A stretch of DNA of 64,000 nt from positions 26,601 to 90,600 of the forward strand of contig JBBQZP010000015.1 of NCBI GenBank assembly GCA_038207585.1, in the 5' to 3' direction. This document shows, one piece after another, positions 44,139-53,554 of the stretch. Both the position numbers and the translations under genes were made by a program. The stretch comes from JBBQZP01 sp038207585 (GTDB lineage Bacteria > Pseudomonadota > Alphaproteobacteria > Rhodobacterales > Rhodobacteraceae). How positions within the stretch are numbered: the first letter of the stretch is position 1; each line of letters starts with the position of its first letter. Under the pieces are notes generated by a model, which was not told where the DNA came from, made no database searches, and saw only the letters and a list, made by a program, of their open reading frames with translations.

Positions 44139-45449
44139 ATGTCTATCAAGCACACACTGCTGACAAGCGCGGTCAGCTTCGGCCTGCTGGCCGGAATGGC
44201 AACCGCAGAAACAACAATCAAGATCGCCACCGTGAACAATGGCGACATGATTCGCATGCAAAGCCTGACCGACGAATTCACTGCAGCCCACCCCGACATC
44301 AAGGTGGAATGGGTCACGCTGGAAGAAAACGTTCTGCGCCAGAACCTGACCACCGACATCTCGACCGGTGGCGGCGCGTATGACGTGATGACCATCGGCA
44401 CCTATGAAGTGCCGATCTGGGGCAAGAACGGCTGGCTGGTGTCGCTGAGCGACGGCATGGCAGCCGACTGGGATGCCGCTGACCTGCTGCCCGCAATGGC
44501 AGGTGGTCTGACGGTGGACGGCAAGCTGCTCGCGGCCCCGTTCTACGGCGAATCCTCGATGGTCATGTATCGCACCGACCTGATGGAAAAAGCGGGCCTC
44601 ACTATGCCCGACGCGCCGACCTGGACGTTCATCCGCGAAGCCGCGGCCAAGATGACCGACCGTGCCAACGACATCAACGGCATCTGCGTGCGTGGCAAGG
44701 CCGGCTGGGGCGAGAACATGGCCTTCCTGTCGGCCATGAACAACTCGTTCGGCGGCAAATGGTTCGACATGGACTGGAAAGCCCAGTTCGACCAGAAGCC
44801 CTGGGCCGATACGCTGAACTTCTATATCGACATGATGAAAGAGTCCGGCCCCAACGGTGCGGCGAACAACGGGTTCAACGAAAACCTGACGCTGTTCCAA
44901 CAGGGCAAATGCGGCATGTGGATTGACGCCACAGTTGCAGCCTCGTTCGTGACAGGCAAGGATTCGACCGTTGCCGACAAGGTCGGTTTCGCTCTGGCCC
45001 CCGACAATGGTCTGGGCAAGCGCGGCAACTGGCTCTGGGCATGGTCGCTGGCCATCCCGACCTCGTCCAAGCATCAGGACGAAGCCAAGACCTTCATCAG
45101 CTGGGCAACCGGCAAGGGCTACACCGAGCTGGTGGCGTCCAAGGAAGGTTGGGCAAGCGTTCCGCCGGGAACCCGCACCTCGCTTTACGAGAATGCGGAT
45201 TATCTGGCTGCGGCACCTTTTGCCAAGATGACGCTGGAAAGTATCCTGTCGGCTGACCCGACCAAACCGACCGTTGACGAAGTGCCCTATACCGGCATTC
45301 AGTTCGTGGCGATCCCCGAGTTTGCGGGCATTGCAACGCAGGTCGGACAGCAGTTCTCGGACGCTCTTGCGGGCAACCAGAGCGCTGCGGACGCACTTGC
45401 CAAGGCGCAGGCGCTGACCACCGAAGAAATGGAAGCTGCGGGCTACTAA
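44139..45449 (+). CDS. smoE: Polyol ABC transporter periplasmic binding protein (SmoE-like)
   Basis: The 436-residue protein has a signal peptide (about 1-23, ending GMATAE). It is a family 1 extracellular solute-binding protein with features such as VPIWGKNGWLVSLSDGM, GKLLAAPFYGESSMVMYRTDLME and FQQGKCGMWIDATVAASF. The following genes match the Rhodobacter sphaeroides smo operon in order (smoE, smoF, smoG, smoK, smoS, mtlK), so sorbitol, mannitol or arabitol are likely ligands. A stem-loop follows the gene, as often between a binding-protein gene and its permease genes. Confidence 0.9.
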   Translation: MSIKHTLLTSAVSFGLLAGMATAETTIKIATVNNGDMIRMQSLTDEFTAAHPDIKVEWVTLEENVLRQNLTTDISTGGGAYDVMTIGTYEVPIWGKNGWLVSLSDGMAADWDAADLLPAMAGGLTVDGKLLAAPFYGESSMVMYRTDLMEKAGLTMPDAPTWTFIREAAAKMTDRANDINGICVRGKAGWGENMAFLSAMNNSFGGKWFDMDWKAQFDQKPWADTLNFYIDMMKESGPNGAANNGFNENLTLFQQGKCGMWIDATVAASFVTGKDSTVADKVGFALAPDNGLGKRGNWLWAWSLAIPTSSKHQDEAKTFISWATGKGYTELVASKEGWASVPPGTRTSLYENADYLAAAPFAKMTLESILSADPTKPTVDEVPYTGIQFVAIPEFAGIATQVGQQFSDALAGNQSAADALAKAQALTTEEMEAAGY

Positions 45450-45463
45450 GCCACGCTTCCTGT

Positions 45464-45492
45464 GCAGGCGGTGTGTAACCCGCGCCGCCTGC
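45464..45492 (+). terminator. Intercistronic stem-loop after smoE
   Basis: A perfect 8-bp stem (GCAGGCGG / CCGCCTGC) with a 13-base loop lies 15 bp after the stop. There is no T tract, so transcript stabilisation or partial attenuation ahead of smoF is more likely than full termination. Confidence 0.55.
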
Positions 45493-45598
45493 TCGTTATT
45501 TGTCTGGGGCGTTGACGACTGGCCTGCGCATGGTGTCCACTGGATTATCGCGTGTGGCCGGGAACGTTTTGCCCGGCATCCTGGGGAGGATCAAGATC

Positions 45599-46465
45599 AT
45601 GGCGACAGCCCATTCTAAATCTGCGGCCCGCATCATGGTTGCGCCTGCTGTATTCGTGCTTCTGGTGTGGATGCTGGTGCCGTTGTGCATGACGCTCTAT
45701 TTCTCGTTCGCCGACTACCGCCCCCTGCGCGGCACGTTTGATGCGTGGATCGGGTTCGACAATTACGCCTCGTTCCTCACGTCCTCGGCTTTCCTTGGTG
45801 CGCTTTTCGTGACGCTTAAGATGGTTGCGGGCATCCTGTCGATTACCATCGTCGGCGGCGTGTTGATGGCGCTGCTGCTGGACAAACCGATGTTCGGCCA
45901 AGGCATCGTGCGGATACTGGTCATCGCGCCATTCTTTGTGATGCCGACCGTTTCGGCGCTGGTCTGGAAGAACATGTTCTTCAACGTGGACAACGGGTTG
46001 TTCTCGTATCTTTACAAAGCCATCGGCCTGCAACCTTATGATTTCCTTAGCCAATCGCCGCTCTTTTCGATCATCGTGATCGTAGCCTGGCAGTGGTTGC
46101 CGTTCGCCACGCTGATCCTGCTGACAGCTGTGCAATCGCTGTCGAGCGAACAGCTTGAGGCAGCCGAGATGGACGGAGCACCCGCCCTGTCGCGGTTTCG
46201 CTATATCATCCTGCCGCACTTAAGCCGGGCGATCACCGTCGTGATCCTGATCCAGACGATTTTCCTGTTGTCGATCTTTGCCGAGATATTCGTCACCACC
46301 AACGGCGCCTTCGGCACCCGGTCGCTGACCTATCTTGTCTACCAGCGCGTTCTGGAAAGCCAGAATGTCGGCCTTGGGTCTGCGGGCGGCATTGTCGCCG
46401 TCATCCTTGCAAACATCGTCGCGATCTTCCTGATGCGGATCGTCGGCAAGAACCTTGATAGCTGA
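45599..46465 (+). CDS. smoF: Polyol ABC transporter permease (SmoF-like)
   Basis: The ATG at 45599 has GGGGAGGA eight bases upstream and gives 288 residues with six membrane helices. The coupling EAA motif is visible as EQLEAAEMDGAPALSRFRYIILPHL. It belongs to the MalF-like sugar permease group and pairs with SmoG in the inner membrane. An upstream in-frame start at 45500 would add 33 unlikely residues. Confidence 0.93.
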   Translation: MATAHSKSAARIMVAPAVFVLLVWMLVPLCMTLYFSFADYRPLRGTFDAWIGFDNYASFLTSSAFLGALFVTLKMVAGILSITIVGGVLMALLLDKPMFGQGIVRILVIAPFFVMPTVSALVWKNMFFNVDNGLFSYLYKAIGLQPYDFLSQSPLFSIIVIVAWQWLPFATLILLTAVQSLSSEQLEAAEMDGAPALSRFRYIILPHLSRAITVVILIQTIFLLSIFAEIFVTTNGAFGTRSLTYLVYQRVLESQNVGLGSAGGIVAVILANIVAIFLMRIVGKNLDS

Positions 46466-46477
46466 GGGAGGCTAACC

Positions 46478-47308
46478 ATGGCACGCGCTATCACAACTCA
46501 ACAAAAGGTCATGTGGACCACCCTTGCATGGGTTTTCGGTCTGTTGATGTTCTTTCCGATCCTGTGGACGTTCCTGACGTCGTTCAAGTCGGAGACAACG
46601 GCGATTTCCGACCCGCCCGTGTGGTTTTTCTTCAACTGGACGACCGAGAATTATGCCGCCGTGCAGGATCGGTCGAACTATCCCAAGGCGCTGATGAATT
46701 CGGTTATCATTTCAGTCGGCTCCACCCTGCTGGGCATCCTGATCGCTGTGCCTGCCGCATGGGCCATGGCCTTTGTGCCCGGCAAACGCACCAAGGATGT
46801 GCTGATGTGGATGCTGTCAACCAAGATGCTGCCTGCGGTTGGCGTGCTTTATCCGCTGGTGTTGCTGGCCAAATACCTTGGCGTGATGGACAGCCGGATT
46901 CTGCTGATCGTCGTGCTGATGCTGATCAACCTGCCGATCATCGTCTGGATGCTTTATACCTATATCAAGGAAATCCCCGGCGAAATTCTTGAGGCATCGC
47001 GGATGGATGGGGCAAGCCTGCGCTCGGAAATCCTTTATGTTCTGACACCGATGGCGGTGCCGGGCATCGCGTCAACCATCCTTCTGAACATCATTCTGGC
47101 CTGGAACGAGGCGTTCTGGACGATCCTTCTGACCACGGTGGATGCAGCGCCCCTGACCAAGTTCATCTCAAGCTTTTCGGCGCCTGAGGGGCTGTTTTAC
47201 GCCAAACTTTCGGCGGCCTCGATCCTGGCCATCGCACCAATCCTAGTCATGGGTTGGTTCTCGCAGAAACAGCTCGTTCGGGGCCTTACATTCGGAGCGG
47301 TAAAATAA
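46478..47308 (+). CDS. smoG: Polyol ABC transporter permease (SmoG-like)
   Basis: The 276-residue, six-helix MalG-like permease contains the coupling loop GEILEASRMDGASLRSEILYVLTPM. A GGGAGG box precedes the ATG. It is 12 bp after smoF, and its TAA overlaps the smoK ATG as TAATG. The DPPVWFFFNWTTENY segment after the first helix is typical of this permease subgroup. Confidence 0.93.
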   Translation: MARAITTQQKVMWTTLAWVFGLLMFFPILWTFLTSFKSETTAISDPPVWFFFNWTTENYAAVQDRSNYPKALMNSVIISVGSTLLGILIAVPAAWAMAFVPGKRTKDVLMWMLSTKMLPAVGVLYPLVLLAKYLGVMDSRILLIVVLMLINLPIIVWMLYTYIKEIPGEILEASRMDGASLRSEILYVLTPMAVPGIASTILLNIILAWNEAFWTILLTTVDAAPLTKFISSFSAPEGLFYAKLSAASILAIAPILVMGWFSQKQLVRGLTFGAVK

Positions 47309-48312
47309 TGGGACAGATCAGCCTCAAGCAGGTCACCAAGAGTTTCGGCGAAGTGCAGGTCATTCCGCCGTTGGACCTTGATATCAACGAAGGCGAATTT
47401 GTGGTGTTCGTGGGCCCCTCGGGCTGCGGCAAATCCACCCTGCTGCGGCTGATTGCGGGGCTGGAGGATACCACCTCGGGCCATATCAGCATCGACGGCA
47501 AGGACGCGACCGCCCTGCCCCCGGCCAAGCGCGGCCTTGCGATGGTGTTCCAGTCTTACGCGCTTTATCCGCACATGACGGTGCGCAAGAACATCGCCTT
47601 TCCGATGAAAATGGCCGGGCTGGACGAGGCGACGCAGAAAGCCAAGATCGACGCGGCGGCAAAGGCGCTGAACCTGACCGATTACCTTGACCGCAAACCG
47701 GGCCAGCTTTCGGGCGGCCAGCGTCAGCGCGTGGCGATTGGCCGGGCGATCGTGCGCGAGCCTGCGGCGTTCCTGTTTGACGAGCCTTTGTCGAACCTTG
47801 ATGCGGCCCTGCGTGTCGGCATGCGGCTTGAAATATCCGAGCTGCACACAAAGCTGAAAACCACCATGATCTATGTGACCCATGATCAGGTCGAGGCGAT
47901 GACGATGGCCGACAAGATCGTCGTCCTGCGCGCTGGCTTCATCGAGCAGGTGGGCAGCCCGTTGGAGCTGTATCACGCGCCGCGCAACGTGTTTGTTGCG
48001 GGCTTTATCGGGTCGCCCAAGATGAACCTGATCGACGGTGCCGAGGCGAAAAAGCACAACGCCGCAACGATCGGCATCCGCCCCGAACACATGACCGTCT
48101 CCACCACCGAAGGGGCGTGGAAGGGCCGTGTCGGCGTTGCCGAACATCTGGGGTCGGATACGTTCATCCACGTTCACGATACCGGGTTGATGGACATGAT
48201 GACGGTGCGTATCACCGGTGATATCGCCGTGCGGCATGGCGATACGATTCACCTGACGCCCGATCTTGAAAAACTCCACCGTTTTGACGCGCAGGGACTT
48301 CGCATCGCATGA
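47308..48312 (+). CDS. smoK: Polyol ABC transporter ATPase (SmoK-like)
   Basis: The 334-residue MalK-type ATPase has Walker A GPSGCGKSTLLRLI, signature LSGGQRQRVAIGRAI, Walker B FLFDEPLSNLDAALR and switch MIYVTHDQVEAMT. A C-terminal OB-type regulatory domain (about 235-334) includes IGIRPEHMTV. The ATG at 47308 overlaps smoG. It ends overlapping smoS as ATGA, so transport and catabolic genes are translationally linked. Confidence 0.93.
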   Translation: MGQISLKQVTKSFGEVQVIPPLDLDINEGEFVVFVGPSGCGKSTLLRLIAGLEDTTSGHISIDGKDATALPPAKRGLAMVFQSYALYPHMTVRKNIAFPMKMAGLDEATQKAKIDAAAKALNLTDYLDRKPGQLSGGQRQRVAIGRAIVREPAAFLFDEPLSNLDAALRVGMRLEISELHTKLKTTMIYVTHDQVEAMTMADKIVVLRAGFIEQVGSPLELYHAPRNVFVAGFIGSPKMNLIDGAEAKKHNAATIGIRPEHMTVSTTEGAWKGRVGVAEHLGSDTFIHVHDTGLMDMMTVRITGDIAVRHGDTIHLTPDLEKLHRFDAQGLRIA

Positions 48313-49082
48313 CACGTCTGACCGGAAAATCGGCCCTGATCACCGGGGCCGCGCGTGGCATCGGGCGTGGCTTTGCCGAGGCCTATATTGCCGAAGGGGC
48401 AAGGGTGGCGATTGCCGACATCAACCTTGCGGCGGCGCAGGCCACGGCGGCTGAGTTGGGCGATGCGGCCTATGCCGTGCAGATCGACGTCAGCGATCAG
48501 GCCAGCATTGATGTGGCCATAGCCTCGGTCGTGGCGAAGGCGGGCAAGCTGGATATCCTGATCAACAATGCAGCGCTATTTGATGCCGCCGAAACCGTCG
48601 ACATCACCCGCGCAAGTTTTGACAAGCTTTATGCGGTGAACGTGGCGGGCACACTGTTCACCATGCAGGCGGCGGCAAAGCAGATGATCGCGCAAGGCCA
48701 CGGCGGCAAGATCATCAACATGGCGTCACAGGCCGGGCGGCGCGGCGAAAGTCTGGTGCTTGTCTATTGTTCAACCAAAGCCGCAGTCATTTCGATGACG
48801 CAATCGGCGGGGCTGAACCTGATCAAACACGGCATCAACGTGAACGCGATTGCGCCGGGCGTGGTGGACGGCGACCATTGGGACCATGTGGATTCGATGT
48901 TCGCGCGGCTGGAGGGCAAAAGGCCGGGCCAAAAGAAGGCCGAAGTGGCCGCCGGCGTTCCCGCAGGCCGCTTTGCCGTGCCCGCCGACCTGACCGGGAT
49001 GGCGGTCTTTCTGGCGTCGAAAGATGCTGATTACATCGTGTCGCAGACCTATAACGTCGACGGCGGACAATGGATGAGCTGA
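48309..49082 (+). CDS. smoS: Sorbitol dehydrogenase, short-chain type (SmoS-like)
   Basis: The 257-residue SDR oxidises D-glucitol to fructose with NAD in the characterised Rhodobacter homologue. It shows the cofactor motif TGAARGIGRGFAEAY, LINNAALFDA, and the active site Tyr-x-x-x-Lys in VYCSTKAA with the serine in NMASQAGRRGES. Asp in IADIN at the end of the second strand indicates NAD preference. It overlaps smoK (ATGA) and mtlK (TGATG). Galactitol or other polyols may also be oxidised. Confidence 0.9.
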   Translation: MTRLTGKSALITGAARGIGRGFAEAYIAEGARVAIADINLAAAQATAAELGDAAYAVQIDVSDQASIDVAIASVVAKAGKLDILINNAALFDAAETVDITRASFDKLYAVNVAGTLFTMQAAAKQMIAQGHGGKIINMASQAGRRGESLVLVYCSTKAAVISMTQSAGLNLIKHGINVNAIAPGVVDGDHWDHVDSMFARLEGKRPGQKKAEVAAGVPAGRFAVPADLTGMAVFLASKDADYIVSQTYNVDGGQWMS

Positions 49083-50545
49083 TGAAACTTTCGCTCCAGA
49101 CCCTTTCCACGCTGCCCACCCCGGTTGCGCGCCCCACCTATGACCGCGCCAGCCTGTTGGCGGGCATCGTTCATATCGGCCTTGGCAACTTTCACCGCGC
49201 GCATCAGGCTTGGTATCTGCACCGCCTGATGCAGCAGGGTCTGGCGCAGGATTGGGCCATTTTGGGCGCAGGTGTGCGCGCGGCAGATGCGGCACAGCGC
49301 GACCGCATGCTGGCGCAGGATTGCCTGACGACACTGATCGAACTGGACCCTTCGGGCAAATCAGCCGAGGTGACGGGTTCGATGATCGGCTTCATCCCGG
49401 TGGCCGAGGATAATGCCCCCCTGATCGCCCATATGGCCGAAGCAGCGATCCGCATCGTGTCGCTGACCGTGACCGAGGGCGGTTACTACGTGGCTGCGGA
49501 TGGCAGCTTTGACGCACAACATCCTGATATCGCGCATGATATCGCACATCCTGATACGCCGCGAACCGCCTTTGGCGCGATCATCGCGGCACTGAAGCTG
49601 CGCCGCGCAAAGGGCACCGGCCCCTTCACCTGCCAAAGCTGCGACAACCTGCAGGGCAACGGCGCGATCCTGCGGCAGACCGTCGTGGGCCTTGCCCGCC
49701 TGTCGGACCCCGATCTTGCGGCGTGGATTGACACACATGCCACTTTCCCGAACGCGATGGTCGATTGCATCGTGCCCGCTACCGGCCCCGCTGAACTGGC
49801 GCTGGTCAGGACCTTTGGCATCGACGACGCCGCACCGGTCACGCACGAAAACTTCCGCCAGTGGGTGATCGAGGATAAATTCTGCGCCGGTCGCCCCGAC
49901 TGGGACCGCGTTGGCGCCACCTTCACCGATGACGTGCACACGTTCGAATCGATGAAGCTGCGCCTTCTGAACGGCGGCCATCAGATCATTTCGAATGCGG
50001 GCGAGCTTTTGTCGGTCGCCACGATTGCGGGCACGATGGCGCATCCGCTGATCCACGATCTGTTCCGCCGGGTTGAGACGGTCGAGATCGTGCCCCATGT
50101 CGCCGCCGTGCCGGGGATGACGCCGCTGGATTATGTTGATCTGATCACCAAACGCTTTGCCAACCCCGAGATTCACGATACCACGCGCCGGGTGGCGTTT
50201 GACGGATCGTCGCGCCACACGGGCTTTCTGCATCCGGTTCTGCGCGATGCCTTGGCCGCTGGCACGCCTGTTGAGGGGCTGGCGCTGGTCGAGGCTTTGT
50301 GGGCCCGGATGTGCGCGGGCACGCGCGAAGACGGCAGCGTGATCGAGGCCAACGATCCGGCATGGGACGCGCTGCACACCGCCGCCCTCGCCGCAAAGGA
50401 TGATCCGGCCGCGTGGATCGCACAGGCGCGGTTTTACGGCGATCTGGGCCGCAATCCCCGCTTTGCCGAAAGTTTCACGCGCTGGCTGCGTCTGATCTGG
50501 GATCAGGGAACCGAAACTGCCCTGCGCCGCTATCTGGCAAGCTGA
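49082..50545 (+). CDS. mtlK: Mannitol 2-dehydrogenase (polyol-specific long-chain type)
   Basis: From the overlapping ATG at 49082 the protein has 487 residues. It belongs to the polyol-specific long-chain dehydrogenase family and converts D-mannitol or D-arabitol to the ketose with NAD. Features are IVHIGLGNFHRAHQAWYLHRL (cofactor site), SCDNLQGNGAILRQTV, and the C-terminal catalytic region with KLRLLNGGHQIISNAGELL, containing the family's Lys and Asn-x-x-His. It completes the smo-type operon; a fructokinase or xylulokinase is not seen after it. Confidence 0.93.
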   Translation: MKLSLQTLSTLPTPVARPTYDRASLLAGIVHIGLGNFHRAHQAWYLHRLMQQGLAQDWAILGAGVRAADAAQRDRMLAQDCLTTLIELDPSGKSAEVTGSMIGFIPVAEDNAPLIAHMAEAAIRIVSLTVTEGGYYVAADGSFDAQHPDIAHDIAHPDTPRTAFGAIIAALKLRRAKGTGPFTCQSCDNLQGNGAILRQTVVGLARLSDPDLAAWIDTHATFPNAMVDCIVPATGPAELALVRTFGIDDAAPVTHENFRQWVIEDKFCAGRPDWDRVGATFTDDVHTFESMKLRLLNGGHQIISNAGELLSVATIAGTMAHPLIHDLFRRVETVEIVPHVAAVPGMTPLDYVDLITKRFANPEIHDTTRRVAFDGSSRHTGFLHPVLRDALAAGTPVEGLALVEALWARMCAGTREDGSVIEANDPAWDALHTAALAAKDDPAAWIAQARFYGDLGRNPRFAESFTRWLRLIWDQGTETALRRYLAS

Positions 50546-50551
50546 GTGTTC

Positions 50552-50575
50552 GCCGCCGGATTAGCCGCCGGATTA
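50552..50575 (+). repeat. 12-bp perfect tandem duplication
   Basis: GCCGCCGGATTA occurs twice in a row 7 bp after the mtlK stop. It looks like a recent slippage duplication in the gap before the monooxygenase gene. Confidence 0.7.
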
Positions 50576-50667
50576 GCCCGCGACTAAGCGATGCTGTTGA
50601 AAGCCCTAGTTGCAGCCCCTGCCCGCTTTGGCCAAACCTGCATCCCTAAGCAAGGTCGGGGCTGCAG

Positions 50668-51960
50668 ATGTCGATTGAAACGATAGAGACGCTTGTCGTC
50701 GGCGGCGGTCAGGCGGGCATTGCCGCCAGTGAGCATCTGCGCGCCCACGCCATTCAGCATCTGATTCTGGAACGCGACCGCATTGCCGAACGCTGGCGCT
50801 CAGGCCGGTGGGATGCGCTGGTCACGAACGGGCCGGTCTGGCACGACCGTTTTCCGGGGATGCTGTTCGACGGGCTTGCACCCGGCGCCTTTGCCGCCAA
50901 GGACGCCGTCGCCGACTATCTGGTGGCTTATGCGCGCCGGATCGACGCCCCGATCCGCAGCGGGGTCGAGGTCACGTCGGCCACGCCGTTGACGGGTCGC
51001 GCGGGCTTTCGCGTCGAAACCTCGGCCGGTGTGATCGAGGCCCGCACTATCATCGCCGCAACCGGACCTTTTCAGCGCCCGGTGATCCCGCCCCTTGTGC
51101 CGCAAACCGAGGGCCTTACGCAGCTTCATTCCGCCGCCTATCGCAACCCCGGCCAATTGTCCGAGGGGGCTGTTCTGGTTGTGGGTGCAGGCTCCTCCGG
51201 CGCGCAGATTGCGGATGAGTTGGTGCGCGCGGGTCGCAAGGTCTATCTTTCGGTCGGCCCCCATGACCGCCCGCCGCGCAGCTACCGGGGCCATGATTTT
51301 GTCTGGTGGCTGGGAGTTCTGGGCCTGTGGGACATGGCCGCACCCGCACCCGGCACCGAACATGTGACCATCGCCGTCAGTGGCGCGCGGGGCGGTCAGA
51401 CGGTAGATTTCCGCAGGCTGGCCGCCGAGGGGATGGTGCTTGTCGGGCGCACCTCGGGCTATCGGAACGGGGTGATGTCCTTTGCGCCTGACCTTGCCAC
51501 CAACGTAAACCGGGGCGATGCGAACTATCTGTCGGTTCTGGACCTTGCCGATGCCTATGTCGCCCGCAACGGCCTTGATCTGCCGCCCGACCCGGACGCC
51601 CGCCATGTCTGGCCCGACCCCGCCTGCATGACCGACCCGATCCTTGATATTGATCTGGCACAGACGGGCATCACCACGATCCTTTGGGCCACGGGCTATG
51701 CGGCTGATTACAGTTGGCTCAAGATCGACGCGTTCGGTCCCGACGGACGCCCGCTCCATCATCGCGGCGTGTCGACCGAAGCTGGAGTTTACTTCCTTGG
51801 CCTGCCCTGGCAATCGCGGCGGGGATCGTCATTTTTGTGGGGGGTGTGGCATGATGCGAAATATGTGGCCGACCAGATTGCCATTCAGCAAAGCTACGCC
51901 GATCACCACCGCATGACCCATCCTGAGGCGGATATGACGCCCGGCACCTGTGCAACCTAG
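50668..51960 (+). CDS. FAD-dependent monooxygenase (flavin-containing monooxygenase-like)
   Basis: The 430-residue flavoprotein has an N-terminal FAD-binding GGGQAG (13-18 in TLVVGGGQAGIAASEHL) and a second dinucleotide motif GAGSSG around 170. The latter would bind NADPH. IIAATGPFQRPVIPP and a late ILWATGYAADYSWL are typical of the FMO/Baeyer-Villiger class. It could N-oxygenate, hydroxylate or ring-open a substrate. It begins a same-strand run with the Rieske oxygenase only 13 bp downstream. The substrate cannot be read from sequence. Confidence 0.82.
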   Translation: MSIETIETLVVGGGQAGIAASEHLRAHAIQHLILERDRIAERWRSGRWDALVTNGPVWHDRFPGMLFDGLAPGAFAAKDAVADYLVAYARRIDAPIRSGVEVTSATPLTGRAGFRVETSAGVIEARTIIAATGPFQRPVIPPLVPQTEGLTQLHSAAYRNPGQLSEGAVLVVGAGSSGAQIADELVRAGRKVYLSVGPHDRPPRSYRGHDFVWWLGVLGLWDMAAPAPGTEHVTIAVSGARGGQTVDFRRLAAEGMVLVGRTSGYRNGVMSFAPDLATNVNRGDANYLSVLDLADAYVARNGLDLPPDPDARHVWPDPACMTDPILDIDLAQTGITTILWATGYAADYSWLKIDAFGPDGRPLHHRGVSTEAGVYFLGLPWQSRRGSSFLWGVWHDAKYVADQIAIQQSYADHHRMTHPEADMTPGTCAT

Positions 51961-51973
51961 AGGAAACGCCGTG

Positions 51974-53110
51974 ATGAATATCAGCATCCCCGTTGAACGG
52001 CTGCGCGCCAACACCGCCCTGCCGTTCGAGGCTGCCCGCGCTATGCCGCCCGAGGTTTATACCTCGGACGAGTTCCTGCAGACCGAGCTGGAGCATGTGT
52101 TTGCGAAGGATTGGTTCTGCGTCGGCCGTGTCGATGCGCTACGCAACGCGGGCGACTACGTCACCTGCACCCTTGCAGGCCAGCCCATCGCCGTGATTCG
52201 CGACCGCGAGGGCGGGCTGCGCGCGCTGTCGAACGTCTGCCTGCACCGCATGTCGACGCTGCTTACGGGGCGCGGCAATACAAGGTCGATCGTGTGCCCC
52301 TATCACGCCTGGACTTATAATCTGGACGGCGCTTTGCGCGGCGCACCCGCGATGACGCAGAACGAGGGCTTTTGCAAAGACGACTACAAACTGCCCGCCC
52401 TGCGGTGCGAGGAATGGTTGGGCTGGGTCTTTGTCTCGCTTAATCCGGAAGCGGTGGCGGTGGCGGAAACCTTGGCCGATGTCACCGCGATGATCGCGGG
52501 CTATGACATGGCGCGCTATTCGGAATCGTTTTACGAGGAACATGTCTGGGATACGAACTGGAAGGTTCTGGCCGAGAATTTCATGGAAAGCTATCACCTG
52601 CCGGTCTGCCATGCGGGCACCATCGGAGGGCTTTCGAAACTGGAGGAGATGGTCTGCCCGCCCGGCCTGCCCGCCTTCAACTACCATACGATCCTGAAGG
52701 ACGACACGCTGCGCATCGCCCTGGCACATGACAGCAACACCCGGCTGCAAGGCGATGCGCGGCGCACGACGTTTCTGCTTGCGATCTATCCCAGCCTGCT
52801 GATCACGCTGACGCCGGGTTATTTCTGGTATCTGTCGCTGCATCCCAAGGGGCCGGGTCAGGTGCATATCCGGTTCGGCGGCGGCATGTCGGATGATTTT
52901 GGCGATGACGCCGACGCACAGGATAATTTCGTTGCGCTGAAAACCCTGCTGGATGCGGTGAATGTCGAAGATCGCGGCTGCACCGAAAAGGTCTTTGCCG
53001 GGCTAAGCTCGGGTCTGGCAAAGCCCGGCCATCTGTCGCATCTGGAACGTCCGAACTACGATTTCGCGCAGTATCTGATGGCAAGGATCGACCAAGGCAC
53101 CCGCCCCTGA
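51974..53110 (+). CDS. Rieske non-haem iron oxygenase, large subunit (GbcA-like)
   Basis: The 378-residue protein has a Rieske 2Fe-2S domain with Cys89-x-His91 and Cys108-x2-His111 (CLHRM, CPYH). A catalytic domain follows whose mononuclear iron site lies in WKVLAENFMESYHLPVCHAG. The architecture is that of Rieske enzymes that demethylate quaternary ammonium compounds (glycine betaine, stachydrine, carnitine) or hydroxylate rings. A GAGGAAA box precedes GTGATG; I use the ATG. No ferredoxin-reductase partner is encoded within the window, so electrons must come from elsewhere. Confidence 0.85.
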   Translation: MNISIPVERLRANTALPFEAARAMPPEVYTSDEFLQTELEHVFAKDWFCVGRVDALRNAGDYVTCTLAGQPIAVIRDREGGLRALSNVCLHRMSTLLTGRGNTRSIVCPYHAWTYNLDGALRGAPAMTQNEGFCKDDYKLPALRCEEWLGWVFVSLNPEAVAVAETLADVTAMIAGYDMARYSESFYEEHVWDTNWKVLAENFMESYHLPVCHAGTIGGLSKLEEMVCPPGLPAFNYHTILKDDTLRIALAHDSNTRLQGDARRTTFLLAIYPSLLITLTPGYFWYLSLHPKGPGQVHIRFGGGMSDDFGDDADAQDNFVALKTLLDAVNVEDRGCTEKVFAGLSSGLAKPGHLSHLERPNYDFAQYLMARIDQGTRP

Positions 53111-53132
53111 TTACCCCGAAAGGACTCCAGAA

Positions 53133-53549
53133 GTGACCCATACCCGCATCCGCACGTTCAACACCAAAGTCACCTACCCCGAACAGAACCTTGACAATGA
53201 CCTGTGTCAGGCCGTGGTCACGCGTGGCGGGCGCACGGTCTATCTGCGCGGGCAATGTCCGCAAAATCTGGATGACGCGCAGGATATCGGCAGCCATGAC
53301 CCGGTAGAGCAGACCCACAAGGTGATGCAAAATATCCGTCAGTTGATCGAGGAATGTGGCGGGTCGATGCAACATCTGGTCAAGGTGGTCGTCTACATCA
53401 CCGATGTGCGCCACCGCGAGGCCGTCTACCGCACGATGGGCGAATACATCAAGGGCGTGCATCCTGTATCAACCGGGCTGGTGGTCAGCGCCCTTGCCCG
53501 GCCCAACTGGCTGGTCGAAATCGACGGCACTGCCGTTATTCCGGATTAG
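53133..53549 (+). CDS. RidA-family (YjgF/YER057c/UK114) protein
   Basis: RidA proteins hydrolyse reactive enamine/imine intermediates, releasing ammonia and a keto acid. The 138-residue protein starts with GTG after AAAGGA. It retains the family's arginine and glutamate in ALARPNWLVEIDGTAV, and LVKVVVYITDVRH. Its N-terminal 25 residues are longer than in the housekeeping RidA. Position between a Rieske oxygenase and a DUF1028 gene suggests it clears an imine made by the amine oxidation step of this cluster. Confidence 0.85.
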   Translation: MTHTRIRTFNTKVTYPEQNLDNDLCQAVVTRGGRTVYLRGQCPQNLDDAQDIGSHDPVEQTHKVMQNIRQLIEECGGSMQHLVKVVVYITDVRHREAVYRTMGEYIKGVHPVSTGLVVSALARPNWLVEIDGTAVIPD

Positions 53550-53554
53550 GGCCG

